From NCBI GenBank assembly GCA_004535785.1, contig SPIB01000004.1:62001-126000 (forward strand): a stretch of DNA of 64,000 bases, read 5' to 3'. Positions 56,086 through 64,000 of the stretch are shown here, in pieces. The notes beneath the pieces are model-generated. The model ran no database searches. It saw nothing but the letters and a program-made list of their open reading frames with translations, and was not told the DNA's origin. Source of the stretch: Gammaproteobacteria bacterium LSUCC0112 (lineage in GTDB: Bacteria; Pseudomonadota; Gammaproteobacteria; Pseudomonadales; Pseudohongiellaceae). The position numbers were made by a program, and so were the translations under genes. Every line of letters starts with the position of its first letter. Position 1 is the first letter of the stretch.

Positions 56086-57186
56086 ATGATCACCCTGCCT
56101 GACGACTTCAATGGGAAAACATACACAGTGGACGGCCCTTCATCTTTAAAAGAACAAACCGGTCGCAGTGTGCGCGCCGACGCTCTATTGTTCGGGCTGT
56201 TGATCATGCTTGTTGTAATTGGATTTATCCTGTCGCTGACCAGTGGTAGCGTCAGTATTCCGCTCAGCGACATCTGGCAACTGCTGTTTGGTATGGATTC
56301 CACGGCAATCTCTTCGTCACAATCACGCATCATTCAGGAGTTACGACTGCCACGGGCTTTGGCAGCCTTTGCAACGGGTGCCATGCTGGCATTATCCGGC
56401 GTGATGATGCAGGTGCTGCTGCGAAACCCGTTAGCCGACCCTTATATTCTAGGCATTTCAGGTGGTGCAGCAGTCGGCGCCCTGAGCGTGATCATGCTGG
56501 GGCTGGCCGCACTGTGGATGCCTTATGCCGCTTTTACTGGTGCCCTGTTTTCGGTGCTGTTGGTGTTCGGACTTGCCGGTCGCCGACAAGGTTGGTCAAC
56601 AACGCGGTTGTTGCTCACCGGCGTTGTCATTTCTGCCGGTTGGGGGGCGTTGATCAATCTGATGCTGAGCACCAGCAGTAACCAGACCGTGCACAGCATG
56701 TTGTTCTGGCTGATGGGCGACCTCAGTCAAAGCCGCGGGGAACGCTGGCATTTTCTATTGATCGTGGTGGTACTGGCTCTGATGATGGCGCAGGCGCGAC
56801 CGCTGAATGCCATGGCACGAGGAGATTTGCAGGCAGCCGCGCTGGGTGTCAATGTGCGGCGATTAAGGCTGATGCTTTACCTGTGTGCATCGCTGTTAAC
56901 CGCCAGTGCCGTGACCTTGGCTGGCAGCATTGGTTTTGTAGGATTAATCATTCCTCACATGCTGCGTCTGTCAGGCGCCCGTGATCACCGCAAACTGTTG
57001 CCGGGCGCGGCATTGCTGGGCGGCAGTTTTCTGATGATGGCTGACAGTCTTGCGCGCACGGTCATCGCACCTCAGCAACTGCCAGTTGGTGTGCTGACAG
57101 CCATGCTCGGCGTTCCTGCCTTTCTGTTCATCCTGTATCGCGGACGCATGCCAACCAATACAAGCCGCAACCGGGCATTGCCATGA
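56086..57186 (+). CDS. FecCD/BtuC-type ABC importer permease
   Basis: A 366-residue permease with ten helices. 'RLPRALAAFATGAMLALSGVMMQVLLRNPLADPYILGIS' region and 'SIGFVGLIIPHMLRLSGARDHR' are the diagnostic FecCD/BtuC parts. Imports iron-siderophore, heme or cobalamin with the ATPase encoded next (4-base overlap). Start ambiguous: the ATG at 56086 has a weak ribosome site and a GTG near 56128 is possible. No periplasmic binding protein gene is adjacent. Confidence 0.88.
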   Translation: MITLPDDFNGKTYTVDGPSSLKEQTGRSVRADALLFGLLIMLVVIGFILSLTSGSVSIPLSDIWQLLFGMDSTAISSSQSRIIQELRLPRALAAFATGAMLALSGVMMQVLLRNPLADPYILGISGGAAVGALSVIMLGLAALWMPYAAFTGALFSVLLVFGLAGRRQGWSTTRLLLTGVVISAGWGALINLMLSTSSNQTVHSMLFWLMGDLSQSRGERWHFLLIVVVLALMMAQARPLNAMARGDLQAAALGVNVRRLRLMLYLCASLLTASAVTLAGSIGFVGLIIPHMLRLSGARDHRKLLPGAALLGGSFLMMADSLARTVIAPQQLPVGVLTAMLGVPAFLFILYRGRMPTNTSRNRALP

Positions 57187-58025
57187 CAGAAAACTGTGCT
57201 TCTGCACTACTGCAGATACAACAACTGACGCTGACAATAGCCGGCAAATCCCTGGTTCAGGCACTGAATCTGACAGTTCATGCGGGCGAGCGACTGGCTA
57301 TTCTTGGTCCAAATGGCAGTGGAAAGACCAGTCTGCTTCACACAATGATGGGCCTGCAACAACCAACATCAGGTCAAATCATCCTGCATGGCCAAAACAT
57401 CGAGGGGATGACTGCTGTCCAACTCGCCCGGCACGTTGGCCTGCTTTTTCAATCCGCGCTGGACGAGATGCCAGCAACGGTTCTCGAAACAATTACATTG
57501 GGACGACTGCCGCACCAACACAGCTGGAGTGCAATGTCCGACCAGGATTGGAGGCAGGTCGAGCGTGCCGTGACGCAGATGGAGCTGCATGATTTCCTGT
57601 ACCGGGATGTCAACGAGCTGTCCGGAGGAGAGCGTCAACGGGTGGCGATAGCCGCATTACTTGCCCAATCACCGCAACTGTTTTTACTGGATGAACCCAG
57701 TAATCACCTCGACATATCCTTTCAAATAAAATCATTGCAGGGTTTAAGTGATCTTGTGCAAACGGAAAAGCGTGCGTTGATTATGGCTACCCACGATATC
57801 AATCTGGCGTCACGCTTTTGTGATCGTGTGCTGCTGTTAATGGGTAGTGGTCACTACTATGAGGGTCCTGCACAAGAGGTGTTGACGGCGTCACAGTTGA
57901 GCGCAGCGTTTAGTTTCGACATTCAGAAAATCAGCCATCAAGGGCATGATTTATTTTTCCCTGCCGGTTTTTCTTCACACACTGAACACCCGATAAATCC
58001 CGGCAATGACTTGTCTGAAATTTGA
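57183..58025 (+). CDS. ABC importer ATPase (BtuD/FecE type)
   Basis: A 280-residue ATPase. Walker A 'GPNGSGKTSLL' (about 40-50), Q-loop 'LLFQSALDEMPATV', signature 'ELSGGERQRVAIAALL', Walker B 'LFLLDEPSNHLD', H-loop His in 'MATHDINLASR'. ATG overlaps the permease stop (ATGA), so the two are coupled. The substrate is not set by the sequence; vitamin B12 or iron chelates are usual. Confidence 0.92.
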   Translation: MTENCASALLQIQQLTLTIAGKSLVQALNLTVHAGERLAILGPNGSGKTSLLHTMMGLQQPTSGQIILHGQNIEGMTAVQLARHVGLLFQSALDEMPATVLETITLGRLPHQHSWSAMSDQDWRQVERAVTQMELHDFLYRDVNELSGGERQRVAIAALLAQSPQLFLLDEPSNHLDISFQIKSLQGLSDLVQTEKRALIMATHDINLASRFCDRVLLLMGSGHYYEGPAQEVLTASQLSAAFSFDIQKISHQGHDLFFPAGFSSHTEHPINPGNDLSEI

Positions 58026-58152
58026 TTAAAGCGCAGCTGTGGTTTACTCTCTGCCCCGACATCAATAACAGCAATTATTGTCAAATCAAACTATTACAAA
58101 ACTTTACAACTGTAACATCTCTTTACAGATGGTAAAAAAAAGGAAATATAAA

Positions 58153-59097
58153 ATGAAAAAGAAATGCCTCAGTGCGCTGTTTTCTGTGTTGACAGTGGTC
58201 GGCCTGGCGTCTGTTCCTGCGATGGCGCAGGATAATGTGCGTCTTAATCGCAGCATCGAAACGCTGGAAAAAGGCGACCCGGTGTTTGGTCTGTTTACCG
58301 GCAATTTCTCACTGGCTAATGCCCGCGCGCTTGCACGTTCGAACCTGGATTACATCCTGATTGATATGGAGCACACGGCATTTGATATGGAAAAACTGCA
58401 GGAATTCCTGCTGGGCATGACCGATAAAGCAGCTATCGTGCGTCAGGGCAATGCCCAGATGCGCACAACGCCCATCGTTCGCCTGCCGGCCAATGGCCGC
58501 AATGACTCCGAGTGGATGGTCAAACAGATTCTCGATATCGGTGCTTTTGGCGTTATGTTCCCGTATGTCGAAACCGCTGAAGATGCCCGCCGAGCGGTCG
58601 CTTCCATGCGTTACCCACAACCACGCGGATCCGACATCACGGAACCAGCCGGTACACGTGGATCTTCGCCAGCAGTCGCTTCTTGGTTCTGGGGCGTCCC
58701 GGATTACACGCAGCGCGCGGATACCTGGCCGCTGAACCCCCGTGGTGAACTGATTTCTTTCCTGCAGATTGAGTCGGCGCTGGGCGTTCAGAATGCGGAA
58801 GCCATCATGACGACTCCCGGCGTGAGCGCAATCTTTGTTGGTCCCGCGGATCTGTCCATGAGCATGGGCCTGCCCGGCAATCACCCTGAAGTTCAGGCTG
58901 CCATTGCCAGCGTTGTTGAGTTGTGCAAAAAGCACAGCGTACCGTGTGGCATTACCACCAATGCCAACGATATTACCGCGCGTCTGGATCAGGGCTTCCT
59001 GATGCCAACAGTGGGTTATTGGGGTGATGACGGTATTGCCGGCAGCACTGAAGCCAACCTGCGCACCGCACGTGAGCATTCTGGCCGCACTGACTGA
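58153..59097 (+). CDS. Exported HpcH/HpaI-family aldolase-like protein
   Basis: A 314-residue TIM-barrel class II aldolase homologue with a signal peptide (1-25, ending VPAMA-QDN), which cytosolic HpaI enzymes lack. Active-site pieces are present: His in 'LIDMEHTAFD', Arg in 'TPIVRLPANG', Glu in 'FLQIESALGV' and Asp in 'FVGPADLSMSMG', the last two being metal ligands. HpaI-type enzymes cleave or form hydroxy-keto-acids with a divalent metal. The ATG at 58153 follows AAGGAA and precedes the signal sequence. Stands alone, closed by a double hairpin. A periplasmic substrate is implied. Confidence 0.82.
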   Translation: MKKKCLSALFSVLTVVGLASVPAMAQDNVRLNRSIETLEKGDPVFGLFTGNFSLANARALARSNLDYILIDMEHTAFDMEKLQEFLLGMTDKAAIVRQGNAQMRTTPIVRLPANGRNDSEWMVKQILDIGAFGVMFPYVETAEDARRAVASMRYPQPRGSDITEPAGTRGSSPAVASWFWGVPDYTQRADTWPLNPRGELISFLQIESALGVQNAEAIMTTPGVSAIFVGPADLSMSMGLPGNHPEVQAAIASVVELCKKHSVPCGITTNANDITARLDQGFLMPTVGYWGDDGIAGSTEANLRTAREHSGRTD

Positions 59098-59106
59098 CAG
59101 GATAGA

Positions 59107-59130
59107 TTGCACCAGTGATCTCTGGTGCAA
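59107..59130. other. Hairpin after the aldolase gene
   Basis: TTGCACCAG (59107-59115) and CTGGTGCAA (59122-59130) form a perfect 9-bp stem with a 6-base loop, just after the stop. It has no T-run and stands 15 bases before a true terminator, so it may protect the mRNA 3' end. Confidence 0.6.
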
Positions 59131-59144
59131 CAACCACGTTGGAT

Positions 59145-59182
59145 AAAAAAAGAGGAACCTGTCACCGGGTTCCTCTTTTTTT
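59145..59182. terminator. Bidirectional terminator between the aldolase gene and aceF
   Basis: AGAGGAACC (59151-59159) pairs with GGTTCCTCT (59168-59176), flanked by an A-run on the left and T-run on the right, so it can stop the aldolase transcript on plus and the aceEF transcript on minus. Confidence 0.92.
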
Positions 59183-59233
59183 ATTCAGGATATTTTGATG
59201 AGCAATCAGAGGCCGTCGCCCGGCCTCCGACGT

Positions 59234-60895
59234 TTACAACAACAACAGCCTGATATCTGACAGCACTTCAGCGAGACGCGTCGCAAAATTACCCGCATCC
59301 ACGCCGTTAACGGCGCGGTGGTCGTAACACAACGAGAACGGCATCATCTGACGCGGTACAAACTGGTTATTGATATACACCGGTTTGATCTGGGTTTTGG
59401 AGACACCCAGAATGGCCACTTCAGGCGCATTCACAATCGGTGTAAATCCCGTACCACCAATCGCACCAAGGCTGGAAATGGTGAAACACGCGCCTTGCAT
59501 GTCTTCCTTACTCAAGCGACGGTTTTTGGCCTTTTCAGTCATCTCAGCGAGTTCAGCAGATAACTGCCAGATCGACTTCTTGTCCACGTCACGCAGCACG
59601 GGCACCATCAATCCTGCATCGGTGGCAACTGCCACACCGATATGAATGTATTTTTTCTGGATCAGATGCTCGCCTGATGAATGCAGTGACACATTAAACT
59701 GCTTATATTCCTGCAGCACTTTGGCACACGCTTTAAGCAGGAAAGGCATGGGTGTCAGCCGCAACCCGCGCTTGTCTGCATCTTTACGCTGAGCTGCACG
59801 GAATTCTTCCAGTTCTGTCACGTCCGCCTCGTTAAACTGCGCTACCGCGGGCACATTCAACCAGTTACGGTGCATGTTCAGAGCCGTGACTTTGTGCAAT
59901 TTAGTCATCGGTACGGTTTCGACATCGCCGAACTGGCTGAAATCAATATCCGGTACCGCGGGTATCCCTGCACCACCAGAAACCCCTGCAGCGGGCGCTT
60001 GCAAGCGTTCTTTCACAAAATTATGCAGGTCTTCTTTCTGTACCCGCCCTTTGGCACCACTGCCCTGAATCAGGGTCAGATCCACCCCCAACTCACGGGC
60101 CAGCTTACGCACCGCAGGTCCGGCGTAAACTTTGCCGTCGCTGCCAGCGCTGACTGATACTGTGGCTTCGGACACGGCTTGCTGTTTTGCGACAGGTGCA
60201 GACACGGGCGCCGCCGCCGATGCCGGGGCAGCAACGGCAGCGTGTGCGGGTGCTGACGCCGTTTTTTGAGTGCTGGCGGCTGAAGAAGTGACTTCCACTT
60301 CCAGCACGGGAGCGCCTTTGGACACTTTATCGCCAACCTTGATCTTCAAGGCAGTGATACGGCCAGCCAGCGGGGACGGTACGTCCATGGCAGCCTTGTC
60401 AGACTCGAGCGTGATCAGCGTATCTTCTTTGGCGATTTCATCGCCTACTTTGACATGGACTTCAATCACTTCAACGTCGCTGTCACCTCCGATATCCGGA
60501 ACGCTCACTAACTCTGTGCGCTTTTCGGCGGGAGCGGCCGCAGGCGCTTCCCCGTTTGCTGCAGGCTCTGCCTTGGCGACTTCCGCCTTGGATGTGTCAG
60601 CAACGTTGGCAGCCGCTTTCTCGACGGCAGGGGCCTTTTCAGCCACGGCCGCGGCGCCTTCGATTTCCATTTCCAGAATCTGGTCACCGGCATTGACCTG
60701 ATCGCCAACTTTAATCAGGATTTTTTTGACAACACCGGCTTTAGGAGCCGGGATCTCCATCGCGGCCTTATCACTTTCGAGCACCAGCAGGGAATCATTT
60801 TCCTGCACACTCTGACCTTCCTTGATCAGGATTTCGATGACTTCCACATCTTTGGTTTCCCCAAGGTCGGGGATTTTTATAATTTCTACAGGCAC
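59234..60895 (-). CDS. aceF: Pyruvate dehydrogenase E2, dihydrolipoyl acetyltransferase
   Basis: A 553-residue E2 core. Two lipoyl domains (about 1-78 and 118-195) with lipoyl-Lys in 'LESDKAAMEIPA' and 'LESDKAAMDVPS', Ala/Pro/Lys-rich linkers, a peripheral-subunit-binding domain ('AGPAVRKLARELGVDLTLIQ') and a catalytic domain ending with 'CYDHRAVNGVDAG' (His/Asp). Transfers acetyl from lipoamide to CoA. GTG start with AGGAG. Second gene after aceE (34-base gap). The E3 gene is not on this strand segment. Confidence 0.96.
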   Translation of the reverse strand: MPVEIIKIPDLGETKDVEVIEILIKEGQSVQENDSLLVLESDKAAMEIPAPKAGVVKKILIKVGDQVNAGDQILEMEIEGAAAVAEKAPAVEKAAANVADTSKAEVAKAEPAANGEAPAAAPAEKRTELVSVPDIGGDSDVEVIEVHVKVGDEIAKEDTLITLESDKAAMDVPSPLAGRITALKIKVGDKVSKGAPVLEVEVTSSAASTQKTASAPAHAAVAAPASAAAPVSAPVAKQQAVSEATVSVSAGSDGKVYAGPAVRKLARELGVDLTLIQGSGAKGRVQKEDLHNFVKERLQAPAAGVSGGAGIPAVPDIDFSQFGDVETVPMTKLHKVTALNMHRNWLNVPAVAQFNEADVTELEEFRAAQRKDADKRGLRLTPMPFLLKACAKVLQEYKQFNVSLHSSGEHLIQKKYIHIGVAVATDAGLMVPVLRDVDKKSIWQLSAELAEMTEKAKNRRLSKEDMQGACFTISSLGAIGGTGFTPIVNAPEVAILGVSKTQIKPVYINNQFVPRQMMPFSLCYDHRAVNGVDAGNFATRLAEVLSDIRLLLL

Positions 60896-60929
60896 CTTGA
60901 ATGCTCCTGAACTGATTTTTTACCAGGTC

Positions 60930-63617
60930 TTAAACGGTTGTCGGGTTGGCTTTGTCAGGATCAATACCCAGGTCCTTGATGGCCTTGCTTAATTGCTCTG
61001 CGCTGAACACACCTTTGGCGGCCAGCTCTGTGAGCGTCGCCAGTACGACATAATGCCGATCCACTTCAAAGAACCGACGCAGATTCTGACGGGTATCACT
61101 GCGGCCAAAGCCGTCCGTGCCCAATACGCGATAACTGCCAGGTACAAATTCTCGCACCTGATCTGCGTAAATACGCATGTAGTCTGTTGCGGCGATGATC
61201 GGGCCTTTCTGCGAATCAAGACACTTGGTGACATAAGGCACTTTGGCTTTTTTGCCAGGGTGCAGCATATTCCAACGTGAAAGATCCAATGCCTCGCGGC
61301 GCAATTCGTTAAAACTGGTCACACTCCACACGTCACACGCAACTTTGTATTTGTCGCGCAGAATAACCGCGGCGGCACGGACCTCTCGCAATATCGTGCC
61401 ACTGCCCAGCAGACGCACGCGTTCTTCACTCACGGGCTTGTCCACCTTGTACTCTTTGGCGCTGCCGTCTTCCAGCAGGTACATCCCTTTCAGAATAGCT
61501 TTTTCTGCACCCGCCGGCATCTCAGGATGGGTGTAGTTTTCATTCATGGTGGTGATGTAGTAATACACCGACTCCTTTTCGCCGTACATGCGACGCAGGC
61601 CTTCGTGAATGATGACCGCCAACTCATAACTGTACGTCGGATCATAGGTCACGCAATTGGGAATTGTGGACGCCAACAAGTGGCTGTGTCCGTCCTGATG
61701 CTGCAGACCTTCACCGTTCAACGTGGTACGACCCGCGGTTGCACCGATCAGGAAACCACGCGCCTGAGAATCACCGGCAGCCCAGGCAAGGTCGCCAATA
61801 CGTTGGAAACCGAACATGGAGTAGTAAATATAAAACGGAATCAACGGATAGTTGTTGACGCTGTATGACGTTGCAGCGGCCAGCCACGACGAGAATGCGC
61901 CAGCTTCGCTGATACCTTCTTCCAGCATCTGGCCGGTTTTGTCTTCGCGGTAATACATGACCTGATTGGAATCAGCCGGATCATAAAGCTGACCTACCGA
62001 GGAATAGATACCCATCTGACGGAACATGCCTTCCATACCGAAGGTACGGGCTTCATCCGGCACAATTGGCACGATGCGCTGGCCAATTTCCTTGTCTTTG
62101 CACAGCACATTCAGTATCCGTACAAACGCCATGGTGGTGGAAATTTCACGCTCACCGGTGCTTTTCAGCTGTGCATCAAACGCGCTCAGATCCGGAATAG
62201 GCAAGGAGTAACTCTGTGCACGACGTTGCGGCACGACCCCACCTAAGGCTTCGCGCATTTTGCGCATGTAGCGCAATTCGAGACTGTCTTCCGCAGGTCG
62301 GTAATACGGCAGCTCGGGCAATTTGTCATCCGGTACCGGAATATTGAAACGATCACGGAAGCGCTTCAAGGCTTCGATATCGAGTTTTTTGGTCTGGTGC
62401 GCCGCATTCTGCGCCTCTGCACCGGCGCCAAAGGCATAACCTTTGACGGTTTTGGCGAGGATCACCGTCGGACGGCCTTTGGTGTTCATCGCTTGTTTGT
62501 AGGCGGCATACACTTTAAAGGGATCATGGCCGCCACGGTTCAGCGCCATGATGTCGTTGTCTGACAGGTGTTCGACCATTTTCAGCAGTTCGGGGCTCTT
62601 GCCGAAGAAATGTTCACGGGTGTAGGCACCACCGCGGCCCCAGTAGTTCTGGTATTCGCCGTCACAGACTTCATCCATGCGGGCTTGCAAAATGCCATCT
62701 TTGTCATTCTGCAGCAGGGCATCCCAGTGTCGTCCCCAGACAACTTTAATGACGTTCCAGCCAGCGCCACGGAATATCCCTTCAAGCTCCTGAATGATTT
62801 TACCGTTGCCACGCACAGGACCGTCCAGACGCTGCAAATTGCAATTAATCACAAAAATCAGGTTATCCAGTCCCTCGCGACCCGCTTTGCCAATCGCACC
62901 AGTGGATTCTGGCTCGTCCATCTCCCCGTCACCCAGGAAAGCCCACACCTTGCGATCGCCTTGATCCAACAGTCCACGTGACGACAGGTACTTCATCACA
63001 TGCGCCTGATAAATCGCCTGCAATGGGCCAAGTCCCATGGATACCGTCGGGAACTGCCAGTAATCAGGCATCAACCATGGGTGCGGATAGGATGACAGGC
63101 CGTCGCCATTGGACTCCTGTCGGAACTTGTCCAACAACTCTGCACTGATTCGACCTTCGAGGAATGAGCGTGCATAAATGCCGGGCGCGCAGTGTCCCTG
63201 GAAATAAATCAGATCCCCACCATGGTTCTCGGTCGGGCCCCTGAAGAAATAGTTAAATGCCACGTCATACAAGGTTGCTGATGATGAAAACGTCGATATA
63301 TGTCCGCCAAGCTCAGAACTGTCACGGTTGGCGCGCATGACTGTGACAAGCGCGTTCCAACGAATGATGCCGCGAATCTGTCTCTCCATGAACATATCGC
63401 CCGGCATACGATCTTCATCCTGCGGAGAAATCGTATTACGGTACGGCGTCGTTACGGCCGCATAGGGCAACTGCTGTGTGGAGCGCAACGCCTTGTCGGA
63501 CAGGCGACTGAGCAGAAATTGTGCACGATCAGCGCCTTCGTGCTCAATGACGGCGCCAAGGGCTTCCAGCCATTCTTCGGTTTCTGAGGGATTGAGGTCT
63601 ACCGGTTTATCTGTCAT
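60930..63617 (-). CDS. aceE: Pyruvate dehydrogenase E1, homodimeric type
   Basis: An 895-residue thiamine-diphosphate enzyme decarboxylating pyruvate. ThDP/metal motif 'GDGEMDEPESTGAIGKAG' followed by 'NCNLQRLDGPV'; transketolase-like central and C-terminal domains complete ('RQNLRRFFEVDRHYVVLATL'). Normal length for the alpha2 type of gammaproteobacteria. First gene of aceEF. Palindromic sites upstream may control it. Confidence 0.98.
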   Translation of the reverse strand: MTDKPVDLNPSETEEWLEALGAVIEHEGADRAQFLLSRLSDKALRSTQQLPYAAVTTPYRNTISPQDEDRMPGDMFMERQIRGIIRWNALVTVMRANRDSSELGGHISTFSSSATLYDVAFNYFFRGPTENHGGDLIYFQGHCAPGIYARSFLEGRISAELLDKFRQESNGDGLSSYPHPWLMPDYWQFPTVSMGLGPLQAIYQAHVMKYLSSRGLLDQGDRKVWAFLGDGEMDEPESTGAIGKAGREGLDNLIFVINCNLQRLDGPVRGNGKIIQELEGIFRGAGWNVIKVVWGRHWDALLQNDKDGILQARMDEVCDGEYQNYWGRGGAYTREHFFGKSPELLKMVEHLSDNDIMALNRGGHDPFKVYAAYKQAMNTKGRPTVILAKTVKGYAFGAGAEAQNAAHQTKKLDIEALKRFRDRFNIPVPDDKLPELPYYRPAEDSLELRYMRKMREALGGVVPQRRAQSYSLPIPDLSAFDAQLKSTGEREISTTMAFVRILNVLCKDKEIGQRIVPIVPDEARTFGMEGMFRQMGIYSSVGQLYDPADSNQVMYYREDKTGQMLEEGISEAGAFSSWLAAATSYSVNNYPLIPFYIYYSMFGFQRIGDLAWAAGDSQARGFLIGATAGRTTLNGEGLQHQDGHSHLLASTIPNCVTYDPTYSYELAVIIHEGLRRMYGEKESVYYYITTMNENYTHPEMPAGAEKAILKGMYLLEDGSAKEYKVDKPVSEERVRLLGSGTILREVRAAAVILRDKYKVACDVWSVTSFNELRREALDLSRWNMLHPGKKAKVPYVTKCLDSQKGPIIAATDYMRIYADQVREFVPGSYRVLGTDGFGRSDTRQNLRRFFEVDRHYVVLATLTELAAKGVFSAEQLSKAIKDLGIDPDKANPTTV

Positions 63618-63711
63618 AAGCTCTATTCTTTATCTGAAAATTCAGGTGGTTGTGATTATTTTTTAACAAGTCATGACTGCTTGTGACACGATTTCACGGC
63701 CAGACACATCT

Positions 63712-63726
63712 TGTAATTAAATTACA
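63712..63726. promoter_or_regulatory. Palindromic operator candidate upstream of aceE (site 1)
   Basis: TGTAATTAAATTACA is a perfect 15-base palindrome about 95 bases before the aceE ATG. A near-copy lies 72 bases away (start to start). Such paired sites suit a dimeric repressor, for example of the GntR/FadR type to which E. coli PdhR belongs; the regulator is not identified. Confidence 0.55.
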
Positions 63727-63783
63727 GGTTGCTGCAAATACTATCTCTTAAAGCGGTATTCTTCAAGCCAGGCAAGACAAATA

Positions 63784-63798
63784 TGTAGTTAGACTACA
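63784..63798. promoter_or_regulatory. Palindromic operator candidate upstream of aceE (site 2)
   Basis: TGTAGTTAGACTACA, a 15-base inverted repeat with one mismatch between arms, same TGTARTT half-site as site 1. It overlaps the stop codon region of the partial gene at the right edge. Confidence 0.5.
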
Positions 63799-64000
63799 AG
63801 AATTATCAGCGCCAGTACCACGACCCAAACCACATGCGTTCGCATCAGAAGTCCACGCAACTCGCGCAGTTCTGCTGCAGCACGCGCAGAAAAGTCAGTG
63901 TCATGGGCAGTCCGTTCAGACGTCATCATGGCAGCCGTTGCACTGTCTTTTAACAGATCCAGACCTGCGTCTGCATCCAGTTGATCAAGAATTCGGGATT
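63789..64000 (-). CDS. C-terminal end of a tail-anchored protein (partial)
   Basis: The last 69 codons of a minus-strand gene that enters from the right edge. The readable part is an acidic/Ala-rich helix ('LDQLDADAGLDLLKDSATAA', then 'ARAAAELRELRGLLMRTH') ending in one membrane helix ('VVWVVVLALIILVV') right at the stop. A C-terminal anchor with a coiled-coil-like stem is clear; the function cannot be told without the rest. It is 171 bases upstream of aceE on the same strand. Confidence 0.6.
   Translation of the reverse strand, partial: SRILDQLDADAGLDLLKDSATAAMMTSERTAHDTDFSARAAAELRELRGLLMRTHVVWVVVLALIILVV

Overview
The window (about 52% GC by eye) looks like a chromosomal segment of a heterotrophic, aerobic, probably marine gammaproteobacterium. 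Support: a FabY-type initiating ketoacyl synthase, a homodimeric-type AceE/AceF pyruvate dehydrogenase with two lipoyl domains, class I Fe-S fumarase, Fe-SOD, an AmpG/YajQ/FxsA/GroESL neighbourhood, and an SSF-PAS hybrid kinase paired with a LuxR-type regulator. Genus cannot be fixed from the sequence; a Cellvibrionales/Pseudohongiella-like organism is only a guess. There is no integrase, IS element or CRISPR array. One tRNA gene, tRNA-Leu(UAG), is present near 38.1 kb.

Layout. 0-4 kb: partial ribosome hibernation factor, lytic transglycosylase, VanY-type carboxypeptidase and a FabY-like ketoacyl synthase. 4-6.3 kb: an ECF sigma / anti-sigma / periplasmic sensor operon led by an EF-hand protein. 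6.4-10.3 kb: dgkA, a divergent phosphoglycerol-transferase-like sulfatase, and a diguanylate cyclase with an internal deletion. 10.3-16 kb: fumarase, SSF hybrid kinase and its likely regulator. 16-22.8 kb: TonB receptor, GntP-like permease, acyl-CoA ligase and exported hydrolase (uptake and activation of an organic acid or ester, inferred). 22.8-31.4 kb: a peptide export and fatty-acyl activation cluster. 31.5-38 kb: crotonase, DnaJ-domain and VWA proteins, acyl-CoA dehydrogenase, AGCS symporter. 38-49.5 kb: tRNA-Leu, sodB, a multiply broken hybrid kinase, asparaginase, membrane-anchored Hsp20-like protein, MotA/MotB-like pair, purEK and an SbtA/SbtB-like bicarbonate pair. 49.5-55 kb: groESL with a good sigma-32 promoter, fxsA, ampG, yajQ. 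55-64 kb: ketopantoate-reductase-like gene, FecCD/BtuCD-type importer, exported HpaI-family aldolase, and aceEF with two palindromic operator candidates upstream.

The most interesting region is the minus-strand operon from about 30.1 to 23.1 kb. In transcription order it encodes a fatty-acyl-AMP ligase, an acyl carrier protein, an LpxL/HtrB-like acyltransferase with an extra N-terminal domain, an HlyD-type adaptor, a C39-peptidase ABC exporter, and two tiny peptides with textbook double-glycine leaders. The first five reading frames overlap by one to eight bases at every junction, and a terminator follows the second peptide. A ferritin-like di-iron protein is divergent from the ligase and carries a frameshift in this sequence. 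The parsimonious reading is a two-peptide bacteriocin or microcin system coupled to acyl-ACP chemistry, either lipidating the peptides or remodelling the producer's own lipids for immunity. I know of no described system that combines a double-glycine peptide pair with an LPLAT-family acyltransferase fed by its own FAAL and ACP.

Two signalling genes (the diguanylate cyclase and the PAS-GAF hybrid kinase) and the di-iron gene carry disruptions. The lesions do not occur in the surrounding housekeeping genes, which argues for real gene decay rather than general sequence error, but raw reads would be needed to settle it.
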